Shown: positions 7,210-14,640 of the stretch, in pieces
Numbering within the stretch: the first letter of the stretch is position 1
Layout: every line of letters begins with the position of its first letter
DNA from: an uncultured Fusobacterium sp.
Lineage (GTDB): Bacteria > Fusobacteriota > Fusobacteriia > Fusobacteriales > Fusobacteriaceae
Direction of reading: 5' to 3'
DNA: 17,388 bases
NCBI GenBank assembly: GCA_900542625.1
Contig: UQOH01000043.1
Coordinates: forward strand, 1 to 17,388
The notes under the pieces: model-generated
The model's input: only the letters and a program-made list of their open reading frames with translations
The model's database searches: none
What the model was told of the DNA's origin: nothing
Made by a program: the position numbers and the translations under genes

Positions 7210-9819
7210 ATGAAAAAATTTATTTACTCTTTTGATGAAGGTAACAAAAATATGAGAGACTTATTAGGTGGAAAAGGTGCTAACTTAGCTGAAATGACAC
7301 ATATAGGTCTTCCTGTACCACCTGGATTTACAATTTCTACAGAGGCATGCAGTGAATTCTATAATCAGGATAAAAAAATATGGCCTGAATTAAAAGAGGA
7401 AATTATTGCAAGTGTAAAAAAATTAGAAGAAGCAACAGGAAAAACTTTTGGACATGGAGAAAATCCTTTATTAGTATCTGTTAGATCTGGTGCTGCTGTA
7501 TCTATGCCCGGAATGATGGATACAATTCTTAACCTTGGGCTTAACGATACAACAGTAGAATCTCTTGCTAAAATTACTAACAACGAAAGACTTGCATGGG
7601 ACTCATACAGAAGATTTATACAAATGTTCGGAGATGTAGTAAAAGAAGTACCTAAATATAAATTTGATATTATCATGGATAAAGTAAAAGAAAACAAAGG
7701 TGTTACAAGTGACCTTGACTTAGATGTTGAGGATTTAAAACTTATCACTGCACAATTTAAAGACCTTTATGCTGAAGAAACTGGTGAAGATTTCTATGCT
7801 GACCCAATGGAACAGCTTTTAAGCTCTGTTAAAGCAGTATTTAATTCTTGGAACAACCCTAGAGCAATAATATATAGAGAACTTAACGAAATAACAGGAC
7901 TTCCTGGAACAGCAGTTAACGTTCAGTCAATGGTATTTGGTAACATGGGAGAAAACTCAGGAACTGGTGTTGCATTTACTAGAAACCCAGCTACCGGAGA
8001 AAATAAAATATTCGGAGAATATTTAATAAATGCACAAGGTGAAGACGTTGTTGCTGGTATCAGAACTCCTGAAACAATAGACAAACTTGCTCAGGAAATG
8101 CCTGAAATTTATGAGCAGTTTATGGGAATATGCCGTACTCTTGAAAAACACTATAAAGACATGCAGGATATGGAATTTACTATTGAAAGAGGAAAATTCT
8201 ATATGTTACAAACAAGAAACGGTAAGAGAACTTCTAAAGCTGCAATCAACATAGCTGTTGATTTAGTTGAAGAGGGATTAATCACTAAAGAAGAAGCTAT
8301 CCTTAGAATAGATCCTAAGAGTATAGACCAATTACTTCACAAAACATTCTCTAAAGAAGGAATGGAAAATGCTAAAGAAATCGGAGAAGGACTTGCAGCA
8401 TCTCCAGGTGCAGCATCAGGAAAAGTATTCTTTGATTGTAAAGCTATAAAAGATAACGGCGGAGGAATTCTTGTAAGACTTGAAACTTCTCCTGAAGATA
8501 TTGAAGGAATGAACATAGCTGACGGTATTTTAACTATTCGTGGAGGAATGACATCACATGCTGCTGTTGTTGCCAGAGGAATGGGAAAATGCTGTGTATG
8601 CGGATGCAGTGAGTTAACAATATATGAAGACAAAAAAGAATTAGAATCAAGAGGACATGTTATAAAAGAAGGAGAATTTATTTCTCTTGACGGATCAACT
8701 GGTAAAGTTTACTTAGGTGAAGTTCCTAAGACTGAAATAGAACTAACTGGTGCTTTTGAAAAGTTCATTAGCTGGGTAGACGAAGTAAGAGATCTTGGAA
8801 TAAGAATGAATGCAGACACTCCTAAAGATTGTGTTGTTGGATTAAGATTTGGAGCAGAAGGAATCGGACTTTGCAGAACTGAGCACATGTTCTTCGGTGA
8901 AGAAAGAATTTGGGCAGTTAGAGAAATGATCGTTTCTAACTCTGAGCTTGAAAGAGCAAGAGCACTTGCTAAAATTTATCCATTCCAAAAGAAAGACTTC
9001 AGCGATATCTTTGAATTAATGAATGGAAAACCTGTAACTGTAAGATTACTTGACCCTCCATTACACGAATTCTTACCAAGAAACGCTGCAGACAGAGAAA
9101 AACTTGCAGGACTTATGAGAAAACCACTTCATGAAATTGAAGACAGAATAGAGTTCTTACATGAAGTAAACCCAATGCTTGGACATAGAGGATGCAGACT
9201 TGGAGTTACTTATCCTGAAATTTATGAAATGCAGGCAAAAGCAATTATAGAAGCTGCTCTTGATGTACAGGCTAAAGGAATTGAAGTTAAACCTGAAATA
9301 ATGATTCCTCTTATTGTTGAAAAAGATGAATTAAAATATATAAAAGAAAAAATAACAGCAGTTATTGAAAATCTATTTGCTGAAAGAAAAGCTTCAATAG
9401 AATATAAAGTTGGAACAATGATGGAAGTTCCTCGTGCTTGTTTAACAGCTGACCAGATAGCAGAAGAAGCTGAATTCTTCAGTTTCGGAACTAACGACCT
9501 TACTCAGATTACTTTCGGATTCTCAAGAGATGACGCAGGTAAATTTATAAAAGAATATGTTGATAAAGGAATATTTGAAAAAGACCCATTCATCAGCATA
9601 GACAGAGATGGTGTTGGACAGCTTATGAAGATGGCTATTGAAAAAGGTAGAAAAACAAGACCTAACATCAAACTTGGAATTTGTGGAGAACACGGTGGAG
9701 AACCTCGTAGTGTTGAGTTCTGTAATGAGATAGGACTTGATTATGTATCATGTTCACCATACAGACTTCTTATAGCTAAGATTGCCGCTGCTCAAGGAAA
9801 AATTAAGCAGGGTAAATAA
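7210..9819 (+). CDS. ppdK: Pyruvate, phosphate dikinase
   Basis: Interconverts pyruvate, ATP and phosphate with phosphoenolpyruvate, AMP and pyrophosphate in the cytoplasm. The 869 residues are close to the 874 of the Clostridium symbiosum enzyme. The N-terminal ATP-grasp region starts FDEGNKNMRDLLGGKGANLAEM. The swivelling phosphohistidine domain has GGMTSHAAVVARGMGK with catalytic His450. Thr448, two residues earlier, is the site the regulatory protein should modify. The C-terminal PEP-binding barrel has SFGTNDLTQ and GICGEHGGEP with catalytic Cys825. The ATG follows AAGGAGG (7195-7201) by 8 bases. Asn, Asp and Phe use C-ending codons more often than in neighbouring genes, which suggests high expression. 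It is followed by a strong terminator. Confidence 0.98.
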   Translation: MKKFIYSFDEGNKNMRDLLGGKGANLAEMTHIGLPVPPGFTISTEACSEFYNQDKKIWPELKEEIIASVKKLEEATGKTFGHGENPLLVSVRSGAAVSMPGMMDTILNLGLNDTTVESLAKITNNERLAWDSYRRFIQMFGDVVKEVPKYKFDIIMDKVKENKGVTSDLDLDVEDLKLITAQFKDLYAEETGEDFYADPMEQLLSSVKAVFNSWNNPRAIIYRELNEITGLPGTAVNVQSMVFGNMGENSGTGVAFTRNPATGENKIFGEYLINAQGEDVVAGIRTPETIDKLAQEMPEIYEQFMGICRTLEKHYKDMQDMEFTIERGKFYMLQTRNGKRTSKAAINIAVDLVEEGLITKEEAILRIDPKSIDQLLHKTFSKEGMENAKEIGEGLAASPGAASGKVFFDCKAIKDNGGGILVRLETSPEDIEGMNIADGILTIRGGMTSHAAVVARGMGKCCVCGCSELTIYEDKKELESRGHVIKEGEFISLDGSTGKVYLGEVPKTEIELTGAFEKFISWVDEVRDLGIRMNADTPKDCVVGLRFGAEGIGLCRTEHMFFGEERIWAVREMIVSNSELERARALAKIYPFQKKDFSDIFELMNGKPVTVRLLDPPLHEFLPRNAADREKLAGLMRKPLHEIEDRIEFLHEVNPMLGHRGCRLGVTYPEIYEMQAKAIIEAALDVQAKGIEVKPEIMIPLIVEKDELKYIKEKITAVIENLFAERKASIEYKVGTMMEVPRACLTADQIAEEAEFFSFGTNDLTQITFGFSRDDAGKFIKEYVDKGIFEKDPFISIDRDGVGQLMKMAIEKGRKTRPNIKLGICGEHGGEPRSVEFCNEIGLDYVSCSPYRLLIAKIAAAQGKIKQGK

Positions 9820-9875
9820 AGGAACATTAATACCTACTTAATCTTATAGAGTATGTATATTTTGTATGAATGTGT

Positions 9876-9911
9876 AAAAAAGGACGTCGGAGAAATCCGG
9901 CGTTCTTTTTT
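9876..9911 (+). terminator. Rho-independent terminator after ppdK
   Basis: The stem GGACGTCGGA/TCCGGCGTTC, with two G-U pairs, closes a GAAA tetraloop. It is flanked by six A bases upstream and a T run downstream (9906-9911). It ends the PPDK operon 57 bases after the stop. The next gene's -35 begins within the T run. Confidence 0.92.
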
Positions 9912-9938
9912 GTATTTTTTCCAAAGGAATGCTATAAT
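9910..9938 (+). promoter_or_regulatory. Promoter for the thioesterase-batD-selenoprotein operon
   Basis: TTGTAT (9910-9915), 17 bases, TATAAT (9933-9938). A second TATAAT lies at 9942-9947. It is directly downstream of the ppdK terminator and about 65 bases before the next start codon. Confidence 0.6.
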
Positions 9939-10003
9939 ACTTATAATGGTAAGTTTTTCATTAGTTTTTTTAATAATTAAGATACGAAAGAGGTGATACG
10001 GAC

Positions 10004-10390
10004 ATGTATGAAATGGATTACAAAGTAATTATTTCAGATATTAATTATGGCGGACATATGGGAAATGAAAGAGCTCTTATTATCTTTCAGCAGTCAAGAA
10101 TGGAGTGGCTTAACAGCATAGGATATGATGAAGCTGATATAGAGGGAAAAGGAATGATTCAGCTGGAATCTCATGTATACTATCTTAAAGAAGTTTTTCT
10201 TGGGGAAATTTTAAAATGCAGAATAACAGGTGTTGAAGTTGAAAAAATTACTTTTAACATGAATTACGAAATTATAAACGAAAACAATGAGATTGTTATA
10301 AAAGGAACAACAAAAATGGCAGTTTTTGATTATGAAAGAAAAAGAGTCGGAAGAATACCAAAAGAATTTTTAGAAAAATTAACTTCCTAG
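10004..10390 (+). CDS. Hot-dog fold thioesterase (4HBT family)
   Basis: A 128-residue cytoplasmic protein that resembles acyl-CoA thioesterases of the 4-hydroxybenzoyl-CoA thioesterase superfamily. The N-terminal DINYGGHMGNERAL (residues 12-25) followed by FQQSRMEWLNSIG is the family's catalytic-helix signature, and the middle has the usual VYYLKEVFLGE strand. The substrate cannot be read from the sequence. The ATG at 10004 has AAGAGGTGAT at 9988-9997; an ATG at 10013 is a less likely alternative. The batD-like gene begins 51 bases later with no terminator between, so they are probably co-transcribed. Confidence 0.85.
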   Translation: MYEMDYKVIISDINYGGHMGNERALIIFQQSRMEWLNSIGYDEADIEGKGMIQLESHVYYLKEVFLGEILKCRITGVEVEKITFNMNYEIINENNEIVIKGTTKMAVFDYERKRVGRIPKEFLEKLTS

Positions 10391-10441
10391 AAAATTTTAT
10401 TATATTAATAGTTGTAAGAATGAATGGGCATAGGTGAGGGG

Positions 10442-11830
10442 ATGAAAAATTTTTTTAAAATATTTATATTTTTTTTAATAAATATAACAGTTTTTTCAGA
10501 AATAAAAATAGATGTAAACAATACAAAACCAGCTGTGAAACAGCATGTTATTCTCACAGTAGAGTTTCTTGGAGAAAACAAATCAGAATATGTGATAGAG
10601 GGAATTGAAAACTTTAAAGTTATATCTATGGGAAACAGATCAAACTATACTTCCATAAATAAAAAAGTAAAATATTCTAAATCAGATGTGTATACTCTTT
10701 GTCCTCAAAAAGAGGGAAAGGTAACTTTATGTGTAAAAACTGAAAATGGAATTGCATCTAATAAAATTCCAATGAGTGTTGTAAAAAGAACAGCAAAAAA
10801 AGAGAAAAAAGAAAAATTTCTGCTGCGTACAACTCAATATAAAAGAGATTACTATATTGAGGAGAAAATTCCTTTTGCAGAAAATGTTGTTATAAAAATT
10901 TCTGTAAGAAATTACAGTTATGTAGCTCCGCCTATTTTTAACGGTTTTTCTATGAAAAATATTACACCACGGGACAACAGAGGTTTTCCTATTCCAAGAA
11001 GAGTTACAGCAAATGGAAAGGAACATATTGAACTGACTCTTTTCAGAAGTATTTTAGAACCTGTTTCAGTTGGAAAGAAAACAATAATAAGCGGAGGAAT
11101 AGGAATAACAGAAGATACAGAGGACAGCACAACTGATCCTACTGTCTATCTTGGTTTCAGAGAACTTGAAATAAATATCCTTCCTCTTCCTGAAGAAAAT
11201 AAGCCTTTAAATTTTTCCGGTGTTGTAGGTGAACTTGAAGGAAAATATTCATGGAGAAACGATATAATAGATGGTAAAAAAGCTTTAATTCTTAAATTAC
11301 AGCTTTATGGAAGTGCTAATCTGGATAAGCTGGAAAATATTTTGAATTCTGAAAGAGAAGATATAAAAAAATATAATGTTGTTGAAAAGGTTACTTCTTA
11401 TGACGAAAGAGTGTTAAACAGTGTTTATACAGCTGAAAAAGAATATGAAGTTATATTCTTTGTAAAAAATGAAGAAGAGTTTAAAATAGATGATATAAAA
11501 ATTCCATATTTTGACCCTGTACATAAAAAATATGAGGAATTTATAATTGATACTAAATCTATTGATACTGAAAATGATGTAATTTTTTCAGCAGAAGCAG
11601 ACCATGAAAGTGAAATAACTTATATTCCAAGAGATAAAATAAAAGTTAATAATTTCTCTGCTTTTTCTGAAAGTTCAGAAGAGGGAGAAACTTATCTGCC
11701 GGTTGATGAGACTGAACAGGAAAGAACAAAGGATATAATTATAATTGTTTTAGGAATAATATGTGCAGGAGAAACAGCTTACATAGTATTCAGCAGAAGA
11801 AAAAGAAAGAATAAAAAGGAGGAATTATGA
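10442..11830 (+). CDS. BatD-like membrane protein
   Basis: A 462-residue envelope protein that resembles BatD of the Bacteroides aerotolerance (Bat) family. A signal peptide (KNFFK, then IFIFFLINITVFS) covers about the first 18 residues. A BatD-type beta-rich region follows, opening with KIDVNNTKPAVKQHVILTVEF and continuing to SNKIPMSVV. A single membrane helix near the C-terminus (IIIIVLGIICAGETAYIVF) is followed by a basic cytoplasmic tail, RRKRKNKK. I prefer the ATG at 10442, which starts the signal peptide and has AGGTGAGG just upstream. The ATG at 10424 would add GIGEG and has no ribosome-binding site. The usual partners (MoxR ATPase, BatA, BatB) are not nearby, so it is an orphan here. 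Its TGA stop overlaps the start of the next gene. The exact biochemical role of BatD proteins is unknown. Confidence 0.75.
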   Translation: MKNFFKIFIFFLINITVFSEIKIDVNNTKPAVKQHVILTVEFLGENKSEYVIEGIENFKVISMGNRSNYTSINKKVKYSKSDVYTLCPQKEGKVTLCVKTENGIASNKIPMSVVKRTAKKEKKEKFLLRTTQYKRDYYIEEKIPFAENVVIKISVRNYSYVAPPIFNGFSMKNITPRDNRGFPIPRRVTANGKEHIELTLFRSILEPVSVGKKTIISGGIGITEDTEDSTTDPTVYLGFRELEINILPLPEENKPLNFSGVVGELEGKYSWRNDIIDGKKALILKLQLYGSANLDKLENILNSEREDIKKYNVVEKVTSYDERVLNSVYTAEKEYEVIFFVKNEEEFKIDDIKIPYFDPVHKKYEEFIIDTKSIDTENDVIFSAEADHESEITYIPRDKIKVNNFSAFSESSEEGETYLPVDETEQERTKDIIIIVLGIICAGETAYIVFSRRKRKNKKEEL

Positions 11831-12135
11831 TTCAAATATCAGATAAAGTAATAAACTTTGCTCAAAAAAGAGATTTTATCGGTATTGTTTTAAAACAAGA
11901 AATAACAAAATTTGGCTGAGCCGGGTGCAGACCAATAATTCGAGGCGAATTTATAAAAAATGAAAATGAAGCAGAAAATATATCTTCTTATATTGTTGAA
12001 GAGTTTAAAGGAATAAAAGTGTTTATTCCAAAAGATATGGGATATGATTCTCAAAGCAAAAAAATAATAATAACTTCTAATTTAATGTTCTTTAATATGA
12101 TAATTCTAAGTGTAGAGATGTTTGAGGAATATTAA
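11827..12135 (+). CDS. Putative selenoprotein with U-x-x-C motif (in-frame TGA at codon 31)
   Basis: The frame starts at an ATG that overlaps the batD stop as ATGA, with AAGGAGG at 11816-11822. It continues for 102 codons to a TAA at 12133-12135, interrupted only by TGA at 11917-11919 (codon 31). Both sides look coding: MIQISDKVINFAQKRDF before it and FKGIKVFIPKDMGYD and SVEMFEEY after it. The TGA context reads K-F-G-U-A-G-C-R-P, so selenocysteine would form a U-x-x-C redox pair with Cys34. A SECIS-like hairpin follows at the right distance. The size, the opening ISDKVINFAQKR, the glycine-flanked U/C motif and the later GIKVFIPKD resemble small HesB-like or CC/Se-motif (seleno)proteins; this family call is inference. 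No separate start lies shortly after the TGA, so two independent genes are unlikely. A nonsense-mutated pseudogene remains possible. Selenocysteine machinery genes are not in the window. Confidence 0.75.
11937..11951 (+). promoter_or_regulatory. Candidate bacterial SECIS element
   Basis: AATTCG (11937-11942) and CGAATT (11946-11951) form a perfect 6-bp stem with the loop AGG. The loop begins 23 bases after the TGA. Bacterial SECIS elements have a short loop with a G in its first two positions, about 16-37 bases after the UGA, and this fits both rules. A U bulge at 11952 could extend the stem by two pairs (11935-11936 with 11953-11954). It would recruit SelB with selenocysteyl-tRNA. Confidence 0.6.
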
Positions 12136-12144
12136 ATCAAAACA

Positions 12145-12182
12145 AAAAGACCACTGCAGATTAATAATTGCAATGGTCTTTT
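12145..12182. terminator. Bidirectional terminator between convergent operons
   Basis: The arms AAAAGACCACTGCA (12145-12158) and TGCAATGGTCTTTT (12169-12182) pair with one internal position that is C-A in the + transcript and G-U in the - transcript. T-rich tails exist on both sides. It ends the batD-selenoprotein operon and the cyclophilin operon. Confidence 0.85.
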
Positions 12183-12189
12183 CTTTATA

Positions 12190-12858
12190 TTAGTATTTTT
12201 TTAAATTAGGGAATTGAGCATCTAAAGCTTCATCCATCTGCTCAGTCATTTTTTTATTTTCTTCAGTTAAGAATTTATCAAAATCTCCTGTGATTTCAAT
12301 AGTTTTTATAACATCCCCCTGCTCTACAGCATCTACAACTTTTTGATCTTCGTCAGAAACAACTTCTCCAAAAATTGTGTGATGATAGTTTAACCATGGA
12401 GTTTCCACATGTGTTATGAAAAATTGAGATCCGTTTGTATTTTTTCCTGCATTAGCCATTGCAAGAAGTCCTTTTCTGTCAAAGATTACTCCCTCTTTAA
12501 ATTCGTCACCAAATTGGTATCCAGGTCCTCCTGCACCAGTTCCAGTAGGGTCTCCTCCTTGAATCATGAAATCTTCAATAACTCTATGGAAAATAAGATT
12601 ATCATAATATCCTCTTTTTGCTAAGTGAGCAAAGTTTAATACAGTAAGAGGAGCTACTTCTGGATATAATTTTATATTTATTTCCCCTTTATCTGTAACT
12701 ATTTTCGCATTTAATACTAAATCTGACATTGATTTAACCTCCGTTTGATTTTTTAAAACTTTTATTTTTTTACCTGCCGGACCATTTCCAGCAAGTATAT
12801 TTCTCCCTATTGTTGCTATAAAAATAACTGCTATAAATATTAAAAGAGTTTTTAACAT
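12190..12858 (-). CDS. Cyclophilin-type peptidyl-prolyl cis-trans isomerase
   Basis: Speeds cis-trans isomerisation of prolyl bonds in protein folding. The 222 residues have an N-terminal hydrophobic segment (LLIFIAVIFIATIG, about 5-18) that is a membrane anchor or signal peptide, then a cyclophilin domain from about residue 48. Catalytic motif FHRVIEDFMIQGGDP has Arg92, Phe97 and Gln100, at the same spacing as human CypA Arg55, Phe60 and Gln63. NGSQFFIT and HHTIFGEV follow. The C-terminus carries a charged extension. The ATG at 12856-12858 has GGGAGA upstream, one base after the previous gene's stop. A second start at codon 44 has an even better ribosome-binding site, described separately. 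It is the last gene of the psd operon. Confidence 0.95.
   Translation of the reverse strand: MLKTLLIFIAVIFIATIGRNILAGNGPAGKKIKVLKNQTEVKSMSDLVLNAKIVTDKGEINIKLYPEVAPLTVLNFAHLAKRGYYDNLIFHRVIEDFMIQGGDPTGTGAGGPGYQFGDEFKEGVIFDRKGLLAMANAGKNTNGSQFFITHVETPWLNYHHTIFGEVVSDEDQKVVDAVEQGDVIKTIEITGDFDKFLTEENKKMTEQMDEALDAQFPNLKKY
12727..12742 (-). promoter_or_regulatory. Internal ribosome-binding site and alternative start in the cyclophilin gene
   Basis: On the - strand GGAGG (12742 to 12738) lies 8 bases before an in-frame ATG (12729 to 12727), which would begin MSDLVLNAKIVTDKG. This is exactly where a soluble cyclophilin would start and gives a 179-residue protein without the membrane segment. The spacing and strength equal or exceed those of the upstream start. 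Confidence 0.55.
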
Positions 12859-12859
12859 A

Positions 12860-13498
12860 TTATTCTCCCTCTGCTGCTTTTTTTAGTTCATCTCTGGAAA
12901 CAGTTCCATATATTTCATATTTCCATCTTGTTTTTATATCATTATTTATTCTTTCTATCTCTTTATCATTAGCTGATATCAGTTCGTTTAAATCTCTTTT
13001 CTTTTCTCTTACATCAACTATTTTTCCTGAAATTTCCATTTCTGCATCATACTGAATACATTCTTTCAAATCTGCCTCAAGCTGAGTCTCTTCCTTAAGA
13101 AGAACGTCCATTCTTTCTAAAAGAATTCTTTTTTTCTTTTTTAAATCTTTTACAGCATATTCAAACATTCTTTTTATAACTTCTGCACCGGATTTTCCTT
13201 TCATCTCTTCTCTCAGAGCAATACATTTTTTTATGTGCTCCTCTGTAAGATTGTTTGCCTCAGCTATTTTATCAACTGTGTCTCTGAAACTTTGAATTTC
13301 CTCATCAGTTTTATCTCTGATATCCAGTTCTGCAAGCCCAAGAAAAAGTTTTTCATATTTTGGAATAATTTCCTCTGTGATAACTTTTATTGTTTCTGTA
13401 TCGTTGTTTTTTTCTGCTGCTGCCAGCTGATTTTTAACATTTCTTAAGATCTGCAGCATTACTTCTGTGTTATAATCTTTAAAATCTTTTTTATTCAT
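12860..13498 (-). CDS. Hypothetical coiled-coil protein
   Basis: A 212-residue, highly charged protein with no signal peptide or membrane segment, so probably cytoplasmic. Long helical, heptad-like Lys/Glu/Leu stretches occur at about residues 15-60 and 110-195 (DLKKKKRILLERMDVLLKEE and DVREKKRDLNELISANDKEI), which suggests a coiled coil. It has two cysteines and no catalytic motif I recognise. The ATG at 13496-13498 has GGAGA inside the end of the methyltransferase gene, 3 bases away, so the two are translationally linked. I do not recognise the family. Its place between an rRNA methyltransferase and a cyclophilin gives no firm clue. Confidence 0.85.
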   Translation of the reverse strand: MNKKDFKDYNTEVMLQILRNVKNQLAAAEKNNDTETIKVITEEIIPKYEKLFLGLAELDIRDKTDEEIQSFRDTVDKIAEANNLTEEHIKKCIALREEMKGKSGAEVIKRMFEYAVKDLKKKKRILLERMDVLLKEETQLEADLKECIQYDAEMEISGKIVDVREKKRDLNELISANDKEIERINNDIKTRWKYEIYGTVSRDELKKAAEGE

Positions 13499-13501
13499 TT
13501 T

Positions 13502-14635
13502 TTACTTTTCTCCATAATATTGATAATAATGGCACTCTATTCCACCATTATATAATTTTCTGTTTTTAGTAGATTTCTTATCAAAATATTTTTCAAATTC
13601 AGGATAAGAAGTTATGATGTAATATGACCATTTTGGAAATCTTGTTCTGCATACATCTCCAAGAAGTCTGTATAATCTTTCTACTTTTTCATCATTTAAA
13701 AGTCTTTCTCCATATGGAGGGTTTGTTACAAGACAGCCTTTTTCTGCCATTGTTTCAAGCTCAAGGAAGTTTTTAGTTTCAAAAAGTATGTCATCTTCAA
13801 CACCTGCTTTTTCAGCATTCTCTATTGCTACTTTTATTGTTTCAGGGTCTATATCAGAGGCATAAACCATTACTTTATTATCATAATCTTCCTGAGAAAA
13901 AGCCTCATCTCTTAAATCTATCCATAAATCTTTTGGAATTACTTTCCAGTCTTCCGCAGCAAAGTTTCTGTTTACTCCTGGAGCAATATTTCTTCCAATC
14001 ATTGCAGCCTCAATAGCGATAGTTCCTGTACCACACATTGGATCAAGGAAAGGTCTGTCTCCTCCTTTCCATCTGCTAAGTTTTACAAGAGCTGCAGCCA
14101 TTGTTTCTTTTAAAGGAGCTTCATTTATCAGATTTCTGTATCCTCTTTTGTGAAGTCCCTCTCCGCTTGTATCAATCATTATTGTAAATATATCTTTATT
14201 TCCCTGTATTTTAATTCTGAATAATGGTCCGTTTTCAGGAAATTTTTCAATATCATAAACCTCTTTCATATTTTCAACAATAGCTTTTTTGGCTATTCTC
14301 TGAATATCAGATTTTGAAAACAGCTTTGATTTAACAGAACTTACCCAGCTGATAGGAAACTCTCCGTTTTTTTCTATAATCTCGCTCCATTTTATTTTTT
14401 TTACGTTTTGGAAAAGTTCTTCAAAAGTCAGAGCTTTAAACTCTCCCATTTTTATAAATATTCTGTCTGCACATCTTAAATGGATATTTGCCTTAACAAC
14501 TTCTCTGAAATTTCCTTTAAATTCAACTTTTCCATTAAAAGTCTGCACATCTTTGAACCCAAGTTCAATACATTCATCTCTTACTATACTTTCCAGTCCC
14601 ATAGTTGATGATGCTATTATTGTAAAATCTTTCAT
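13502..14635 (-). CDS. THUMP-domain class I SAM-dependent rRNA methyltransferase (RlmL/YpsC-like)
   Basis: Predicted to methylate guanine N2 in 23S rRNA, like the N-terminal half of E. coli RlmL or B. subtilis YpsC. The 377 residues carry an N-terminal ferredoxin-like/THUMP RNA-binding region (about 1-156, with VKANIHLRCADRIF and DTSGEGLHKRGYR just after). The UPF0020-type methyltransferase domain has the SAM-binding motif DPMCGTGTIAIEAA (198-211), the acidic ASDIDPETI (259-267) and the catalytic NPPYGERL (305-312). The ATG at 14633-14635 has GAGGAG at 14647-14652, inside the end of the transporter gene, 5 bases away. The exact target base is inferred from the family, not seen. Confidence 0.93.
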   Translation of the reverse strand: MKDFTIIASSTMGLESIVRDECIELGFKDVQTFNGKVEFKGNFREVVKANIHLRCADRIFIKMGEFKALTFEELFQNVKKIKWSEIIEKNGEFPISWVSSVKSKLFSKSDIQRIAKKAIVENMKEVYDIEKFPENGPLFRIKIQGNKDIFTIMIDTSGEGLHKRGYRNLINEAPLKETMAAALVKLSRWKGGDRPFLDPMCGTGTIAIEAAMIGRNIAPGVNRNFAAEDWKVIPKDLWIDLRDEAFSQEDYDNKVMVYASDIDPETIKVAIENAEKAGVEDDILFETKNFLELETMAEKGCLVTNPPYGERLLNDEKVERLYRLLGDVCRTRFPKWSYYIITSYPEFEKYFDKKSTKNRKLYNGGIECHYYQYYGEK

Positions 14636-14640
14636 TATTT

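Noticed and set aside
10727..11130. Antisense open frames inside the batD-like gene
   Set aside because: They are Phe/Ser/Cys-rich mirror frames of an A-rich gene with no start signals.
11917..11919. The TGA as a simple nonsense mutation making a pseudogene
   Set aside because: The frame after the TGA keeps good coding character for 71 codons with no further stop. The ribosome-binding site and the batD overlap are intact, and a SECIS-like stem is present. It is not fully excluded without homologues.
11924..11933. Alternative small hairpin GGT-GCAG-ACC as the SECIS element
   Set aside because: It has only three base pairs and its loop is only 7 bases after the TGA, closer than bacterial SECIS elements allow.
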